From Verrucomicrobium sp. BvORR034 (GTDB lineage Bacteria > Verrucomicrobiota > Verrucomicrobiia > Verrucomicrobiales > Verrucomicrobiaceae): a stretch of DNA of 64,000 nucleotides. Made by a program: the position numbers and the translations under genes. The stretch covers positions 1-64,000 of the forward strand of contig NZ_BATQ01000147.1 in NCBI RefSeq assembly GCF_000739635.1. Direction: 5' to 3'. This document shows, in pieces, positions 59,791-64,000 of this stretch (positions within the stretch are counted from its first letter, which is position 1; the number at the start of each line of letters is the position of its first letter). The notes under the pieces were generated by a model, which was not told the DNA's origin, made no database searches, and saw only the letters and a list, made by a program, of their open reading frames with translations.

Positions 59791-60621
59791 ATGACTCAAA
59801 CAGTCGCCCCTCCTTCCGTGTCCAGTTCCTCCGCCAGCACTGCTGCTGCGTCGTCCGCGACCACGCAGCCGCTGCTGAAGATCAATGAAGTGGATTTCGC
59901 TTATGGTGCCCGCCAGACACTCTTCGGAGTCAACATGGGCATCGCCCAGCGCGAAGTCACGGCTTTCATCGGCCCCTCCGGTTGCGGCAAGTCCACCCTG
60001 CTGCGCTGCATCAACCGCATCAACGACATGATCGAAGGTGCCCGCATCACCAAGGGCAACATCACCCTGGGGAATGTGGACATCAACCACCCGGACCTCG
60101 ATGTCATCGCCTTGCGCCGCAAGGTCGGCATGGTGTTCCAGAAGTACAATCCCTTCCCCCGCAGCATCTTCGAGAACGTCGCCTACGGTCTCGAAGTGGC
60201 AGGCATGAAGAACAAGAAGCTCATCGCTGAGACCGTGGAACGCAGCCTGCGTTCCGCGACCCTCTGGGAAGAAGTGAAGGATCGCCTTCATGAAAGCGCC
60301 CTGGGCCTCTCCGGTGGTCAGCAGCAGCGTCTCTGCATCGCCCGCACCCTTTCCGTGAGACCGGAAGTGGTGCTCATGGACGAGCCCTGCGCCGCGCTGG
60401 ACCCGATCGCCACCGCGAAGATCGAGGAACTCATCCACCAGCTCAAGAAGGACTACACCATCGTCATCGTGACCCACAACATGGAGCAGGCCGTCCGCGT
60501 CTCTGACAAGACTGCCTTCTTCTACCTGGGCAAGTTGATCGAGTTCAACAACACCATGACCCTCTTCTCCACCCCGGAGAACGAACAGACCGAGCGCTAC
60601 CTGAGCGGCCGCATGGGTTGA
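59791..60621 (+). CDS. pstB: phosphate ABC transporter ATPase PstB, second copy
   Basis: A 276-residue PstB paralogue of the preceding gene. N-terminal Ser/Ala-rich extension (about 1-28), then [20 protein letters not shown], Walker [32 protein letters not shown], signature [15 protein letters not shown], Walker [14 protein letters not shown] and H-loop [12 protein letters not shown]. Both copies keep all catalytic motifs, so they may form a heterodimer or serve alternative conditions. A terminator follows. No phoU gene is present after it. Confidence 0.94.
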   Translation: MTQTVAPPSVSSSSASTAAASSATTQPLLKINEVDFAYGARQTLFGVNMGIAQREVTAFIGPSGCGKSTLLRCINRINDMIEGARITKGNITLGNVDINHPDLDVIALRRKVGMVFQKYNPFPRSIFENVAYGLEVAGMKNKKLIAETVERSLRSATLWEEVKDRLHESALGLSGGQQQRLCIARTLSVRPEVVLMDEPCAALDPIATAKIEELIHQLKKDYTIVIVTHNMEQAVRVSDKTAFFYLGKLIEFNNTMTLFSTPENEQTERYLSGRMG

Positions 60622-60655
60622 TCTCCCGCACAGAGAGATTCTACGATGTCTTGGG

Positions 60656-60682
60656 AAAAGGGAGCACACCGCTCCCTTTTTT
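60656..60682 (+). terminator. rho-independent terminator at the end of the pst operon
   Basis: A 10-bp perfect stem (AAAAGGGAGC / GCTCCCTTTT) with a 5-base loop ends in a T-run. It lies 35 bases after the second pstB. Confidence 0.88.
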
Positions 60683-60810
60683 CATGCCTGCGCATCATCG
60701 GCCTCCACGCAAACTGACCGCAGCCCACGGCAAAGTCGCATCACATCGCCCGCCGCAGCCGATGAACACAATTCCTGGGCGGGAAGAGCCAAGGTCCGGG
60801 ACATTGCCGA

Positions 60811-62037
60811 ATGTCTTCTTGTCAGCTCCGGCAAGCCCCCTCACCCGCCAAGGTCCTGCCCGCCCGGAAGGTCTCGACACGCATTGAGGAGCTGGATGCC
60901 CTGCGAGGTCTGGCGCTGGCGGGCATCCTGGTGGTGAACATCATGGCCTTTGCCTCGCCCTACTATGGAAGCGGCGTGATCGATCCCCAGTTCGCCGATG
61001 TGTGGAGCCAGGGGGCACGGTGGATCATCGCCCTGTTGTTCGAGACCAAGTTCTACCTTTGGTTTGCCTTCCTGTTCGGCTACAGTTTCACGCTCCAGAC
61101 CGACTCGCTTGAGCGCAGCGACAGAGCGGTTGTGCAAGCGCTCCTCAGACGCATGGCCGGTCTTTTGATCATTGGCATCCTTCATGGTGCCCTGTTGTTT
61201 CAGGGTGACATCCTGACGCTCTACTCCCTCTGCGGCCTGGTCTTGATCTGCATGAGAAACGTTGCAGACCGAACCGCCCTCCAGACCGCTGGTTGGCTGG
61301 TGGCCATCACCGCCTTTCTCTGGGCGGCCGTGGGCATGATCCTCCTGGCTGTGGGAGAGGTCACCGATGCCACCGCCGTGTATGCAGAGGTGCAAGAAGC
61401 CCTCGCTGCCTGGCAGGGCCCTGTGACAAGCGTTCTGGTTCGCCGTCTGCATGAGTGGACCACCAGCGGGTTGGGCCTCTTCTTGATTCAGGGGCCAACC
61501 TCCCTGGCGATGTTCCTCCTCGGCATGGTGGCCGGCCGCCATCACCTGCTGCGCCGCCGGGCCGCCAGCGAGCTGTTCTGGTGGAAAATTGTCCGGCAGG
61601 GCATTGTCATCGCCCTCCCTTGCGCCGCCTTGTACGCAACCTCGACCGTCTTCGCGGGTGGCACTGGGGGGGAGATCTTGGGGCTCGCCTTTGGGCTGCT
61701 CACCGCCCCATTCCTCACTGGCACCTTCATCTTCGCCTCTACGTCCGCAATGGGTTCCCGCTGGGGCCGTCGCATCATGGATTGCCTGGCTCCGGCAGGC
61801 AGCATGGCATTGTCCAACTACCTCCTTCAGTCAGCCGTGTGTGCGTGGCTTTTCACAGGGTATGGACTGGGGCTGATGGGAAAGGTTTCCCCTCTCCAGG
61901 CCGCCGCTCTGGCCGTGTCCATCTATCTCGCCCAACTCGCCCTGAGCATCGCCTGGCGTAATCGGTTCGACCAGGGGCCGATGGAGATGGTGTTGCGCGC
62001 GATCACGTATCTTGAGTGGAAAGTGCCAAAGGGATAG
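60811..62037 (+). CDS. DUF418-family membrane protein
   Basis: A 408-residue polytopic protein. RIEELDALRGLALAGILVVN is the DUF418/YeiB-type N-terminal motif, followed by FYLWFAFLFGYSFTLQTDSLE and about 10 further hydrophobic segments; the C-terminal DUF418 part contains MALSNYLLQSAVCAWLFTGYG. The family is widespread but its transport or acyl-transfer activity is unresolved. It lies after the pst terminator and is probably transcribed separately. Confidence 0.85.
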   Translation: MSSCQLRQAPSPAKVLPARKVSTRIEELDALRGLALAGILVVNIMAFASPYYGSGVIDPQFADVWSQGARWIIALLFETKFYLWFAFLFGYSFTLQTDSLERSDRAVVQALLRRMAGLLIIGILHGALLFQGDILTLYSLCGLVLICMRNVADRTALQTAGWLVAITAFLWAAVGMILLAVGEVTDATAVYAEVQEALAAWQGPVTSVLVRRLHEWTTSGLGLFLIQGPTSLAMFLLGMVAGRHHLLRRRAASELFWWKIVRQGIVIALPCAALYATSTVFAGGTGGEILGLAFGLLTAPFLTGTFIFASTSAMGSRWGRRIMDCLAPAGSMALSNYLLQSAVCAWLFTGYGLGLMGKVSPLQAAALAVSIYLAQLALSIAWRNRFDQGPMEMVLRAITYLEWKVPKG

Positions 62038-62078
62038 CGGTGCTGACGCGCACGCCATTCACCCGCTGGATGCCCACT

Positions 62079-62149
62079 GTAGGAGAACCGTCTCGGTTCT
62101 TGTTCTTGTAAGACCATTGCGTCATCAAGAGCCGGGACGGCTCTTCTAC
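62079..62149. repeat. REP-like inverted pair, family B, copy 2
   Basis: AGAACCG-TCT-CGGTTCT at 62084-62100 and AAGAGCCG-GGA-CGGCTCTT at 62127-62145, in inverted orientation and flanked by GTAG/CTAC. The units match those at 29255-29327 except that the two stem variants (AACC/GGTT and AGCC/GGCT) have exchanged places. Confidence 0.8.
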
Positions 62150-62229
62150 CTTTCCGAGCGATCCTGCTGAATGCCTGTTGGCCAATCGCACAAATGTTTC
62201 TCATCTCCAGCTCCCCCCGCACCTTTCGA

Positions 62230-62361
62230 GTTCATGAGATAACGTGCGCAGGGCACCAAGAGCCACCACAGTGGATTGCGATGCCAGGGTTACGCTCCTG
62301 GCGTCTCGTCGCACCCCAAAAAGACCTACCGCCCCGAACCCGGAGGGTTCATGAGATAACG
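62230..62361. repeat. 15-base direct repeats with a 102-base spacer
   Basis: GTTCATGAGATAACG occurs at 62230-62244 and again at 62347-62361, in the same orientation and just before the heptamer array. The spacer holds a small palindrome (GCCAGG-GTTACGCT-CCTGGC). The pair may mark an inserted or duplicated segment. Confidence 0.7.
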
Positions 62362-62369
62362 CGCCACGC

Positions 62370-62473
62370 AAATCCAAAATCCAAAATCCAAAATCCAAAA
62401 TCCAAAATCCAAAATCCAAAATCCAAAATCCAAAATCCAAAATCCAAAATCCAAAATCCAAAATCCAAAATCC
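62370..62473. repeat. heptanucleotide tandem repeat (AAAATCC), about 15 copies
   Basis: Fourteen complete, uninterrupted AAAATCC units (62376-62473) are preceded by a partial unit AAATCC (62370-62375). On the minus strand it reads GGATTTT repeatedly, directly after the stop codon of the esterase gene at 62473, whose first stop-codon base on the plus strand is the last repeat base. Perfect heptamer arrays of this length are prone to slippage, so copy number may vary between strains. Confidence 0.95.
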
Positions 62474-63360
62474 TACTTCAAATACTTGTCAAACCAGTCC
62501 CCCATCGCCTTCGCCGTCTCATCCAACCACGGCTGGCTCATCCAGAACGGATGGGGTGCCTCTTTCAAGGTCACCAACTCGGTGGGTACGCCGGCCGTAC
62601 GCAGCTTCTCCTGCATTTCGGCACGCCCCACCTTCAGCGTGTCCTTCTCCCCCTCAATGTACAGGGTCGGGGGGCTGCCTTTGCCCGCATGGGTGATTGG
62701 CGACGCCTCCACATAAGTGGCCTTCTTTTCGGCAAATTTCCCAAAGAAAAGAACGGCACTCTCCGCATTCTTTTCCTTGTTCGCTTCAACCAGATCCATC
62801 GTGGCCGCCATGACCACGCAGGCCTTGATGGCGGTGGACTGCTCCGGATTTCCACCCGTGCCTTCCAGCGCATTCACCTCGCCGGTCATGCCCGTCAGAC
62901 CACTCAAATGCCCGCCCGCGGAGCCACCTGCGCAGCCGATCCGCGCGGGATCAATCTTGTACTCTCCCGCATGGGCCCGCAGAAATCGCAGAGCCGCCTT
63001 GCAGTCGTGCAGCGCGGCCGGATAGGGCGCGTCCGTGGACAAGCGGTATGCGACCTGGGCCACCACATAACCACGCGCCGCCAAACGCTCGGCCAGAGGC
63101 TTGTCTGCCTCCACCTGACGCTTCTGCCAGCCGCCGCCGTGAATCAGTAGCACCGCGGGATATTTGCCCTCAGCCTTGGGCACATAGATGTCCAGCAGCA
63201 CCGGGTATCCACCTGGCTTGGAACACTCCACCTTCTCGTGCAGCGCCAGGGTCTCAGGCAAAGCAGGCGACACCTTCTTCCACTTGGGTTTCGTGTCGGT
63301 TTGCGAATAGGCAGCCGAGGCTGCGGCCAGAGCAAGAAAGGCAACAAGGGCAAGTTTCAT
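62473..63360 (-). CDS. secreted BD-FAE-like alpha/beta-hydrolase
   Basis: A 295-residue exported esterase with signal MKLALVAFLALAAASAAYSQ. The oxyanion motif is LLIHGGGWQKR, the nucleophile elbow CAGGSAGGHLSGL, the acid in YIEGEKDTLKV and the His in LKEAPHPFW. This HGGGW/GxSAG pattern is that of BD-FAE/hormone-sensitive-lipase-type esterases, often acting on acetylated or feruloylated polysaccharides. The ATG at 63360 gives the signal peptide. The heptamer array begins right at its stop codon, in the 3' untranslated region. Confidence 0.88.
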   Translation of the reverse strand: MKLALVAFLALAAASAAYSQTDTKPKWKKVSPALPETLALHEKVECSKPGGYPVLLDIYVPKAEGKYPAVLLIHGGGWQKRQVEADKPLAERLAARGYVVAQVAYRLSTDAPYPAALHDCKAALRFLRAHAGEYKIDPARIGCAGGSAGGHLSGLTGMTGEVNALEGTGGNPEQSTAIKACVVMAATMDLVEANKEKNAESAVLFFGKFAEKKATYVEASPITHAGKGSPPTLYIEGEKDTLKVGRAEMQEKLRTAGVPTELVTLKEAPHPFWMSQPWLDETAKAMGDWFDKYLK

Positions 63361-63389
63361 GGCAAGGAAACAACTAGATGATGAACTGA

Positions 63390-64000
63390 CTACAGCGCCG
63401 CCCGGTAGATCGCGGCAAAGTCCGCCTCGGAAACCGGTCGGGGATTGAAATTCGCAGTCCATTGCTTGGCGGCACCTGCTGCCAGGCCTGGAACATCCGC
63501 CTCGGTCACACCCAGTTCAGAAAGCCGGACACTGAGGCCGGCGGCGCGGAGCCAGTGCTGCACCTGCTCTGGCAAATGCTCTCCGTAGGCGGCATAGATG
63601 CTCGCGATCTCCGAACGCTCAGAATTGAAACGGATGACGTGCGGAAGCATCAACCCCACGGCCTGACCGTGCACGGTGCCGAACTTGGCGGTCAGGGGAT
63701 TGGCACAGGAATGCGCCGCGCCGAGCATGGAATTCTCAATCGCTGTGCCGGCAAAGGCTGCTCCCAGCAACATGAATGAACGCGCCTCCTGGTCGGTGGG
63801 AGACTCCAGCACGCGGTCAAATCCCGCCCGCAGATAGCGGAAGGATTCGAGGGAATACAGCGCAGAGACCGGGTTGCGCTTGGTGGTCACCGCCGTTTCC
63901 AAGGCATGCGCGATCGCATCGATGCCTGTGACGGCCGTGACCTTGTGTGGTTGCGAAATCGTGAGCTCCGGATCCAGGATGGCTACCGCAGCAGCGGCCT
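63390..64000 (-). CDS. iron-containing alcohol dehydrogenase (C-terminal part; 5' end outside window)
   Basis: The reading frame runs off the window edge; about 203 residues are visible. They include DPELTISQPHKVTAVTGIDA followed by IAHALETAVT, which carries metal ligands, and AHSCANPLTAKFGTVHGQAVGLMLPHVIRF with further conserved His residues, then the C-terminal helices ending VSEADFAAIYRAAL. This is the group III Fe-dependent ADH family, which oxidises alcohols or reduces aldehydes with NAD(P). The next gene downstream, the esterase at 62473, starts 29 bases after this stop on the same strand. Confidence 0.9.
   Translation of the reverse strand, partial: AAAAVAILDPELTISQPHKVTAVTGIDAIAHALETAVTTKRNPVSALYSLESFRYLRAGFDRVLESPTDQEARSFMLLGAAFAGTAIENSMLGAAHSCANPLTAKFGTVHGQAVGLMLPHVIRFNSERSEIASIYAAYGEHLPEQVQHWLRAAGLSVRLSELGVTEADVPGLAAGAAKQWTANFNPRPVSEADFAAIYRAAL

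Noticed and set aside
62367-62473. Possible CRISPR-like array because of regular repetition
   Set aside because: The unit is a 7-base tandem repeat with no spacers; no cas genes are nearby.
62194-63150. Plus-strand frame across the heptamer array with a repeated KSKIQNP pattern
   Set aside because: The repeated peptide is simply the translated heptamer; the rest is antisense to the esterase.
1-64000. tRNA, rRNA, tmRNA or riboswitch genes
   Set aside because: I looked in the gaps for cloverleaf-like or known riboswitch cores and found none I could support; a covariance search would be decisive.
1-64000. Prophage, restriction-modification or other defence island
   Set aside because: No integrase, phage structural, methyltransferase-nuclease or toxin-antitoxin pair was seen; the only DNA helicase is RecG.

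Overview
The window is a GC-rich chromosomal segment from a Gram-negative bacterium. I infer a member of Verrucomicrobiota (Verrucomicrobiaceae-like). The reasons are a VPEP/PEP-CTERM sorted protein, an orphan prepilin-like protein, many secreted alpha/beta and SGNH hydrolases, an FG-GAP protein, diderm envelope genes (porin, OmpA, mpl, PBP2, L,D-transpeptidase), and a small secreted protein of a type I associate with this phylum. This assignment is inference: no rRNA or tRNA gene is visible. About 60 protein genes are packed on both strands, mostly as single genes or pairs.

Layout. 0.6-6 kb: two paralogous secreted esterases flank a molybdate-type ABC permease/ATPase pair that has no binding protein, followed by an SMP-30-like beta-propeller; a 221-bp MITE-like element with a TTA duplication lies at 1.77-1.99 kb. 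6-8.5 kb: a NarX/UhpB-type histidine kinase and LuxR-type regulator. 8.5-18.4 kb: housekeeping and small-molecule genes (lipoprotein hydrolase, M14 peptidase, Mpl, HAD enzymes, epimerase, GNAT, MGDG-synthase-like glycosyltransferase, DedA). 18.4-31 kb: secreted enzymes and surface proteins, including a 781-residue double-hydrolase protein, an RlmI-like methyltransferase and an M23 peptidase, interspersed with REP-like hairpin repeats. 30.6-37 kb: BioA/HDAC overlapping pair, RecG, HtrA-like protease, OmpA-like protein. 38-44 kb: L,D-transpeptidase, Tyr/Gly-rich protein, MFS exporter divergent from an HxlR regulator with a clear operator pair, Kef-type antiporter. 44-49 kb: cytochrome c'-like protein, ArnT/GT39 transferase and two PAP2 phosphatases, possibly an envelope lipid remodelling group. 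49-54.5 kb: phosphate-selective-type porin, ACT protein, DUF6941-like protein, PBP2 and a PEP-CTERM protein. 54.8-60.7 kb: pstS-pstC-pstA-pstB-pstB. 60.8-64 kb: DUF418 membrane protein, a repeat cluster with about 15 copies of a heptamer, a secreted esterase, and the 3' part of an iron-dependent alcohol dehydrogenase running off the window.

How they work together. The OprO/P-type porin and the duplicated-ATPase Pst transporter form a plausible outer-to-inner membrane phosphate route, although no PhoU/PhoR/PhoB is in the window. Mpl, PBP2, M23, L,D-transpeptidase and OmpA concern the peptidoglycan wall. The secreted esterases suggest use of esterified polysaccharides. The most distinctive items are the PstC protein with a roughly 300-residue helical insert, the tandem hydrolase whose first domain has lost its nucleophile, the two REP families with compensatory base changes, the MITE-like element, and the HxlR operator pair.
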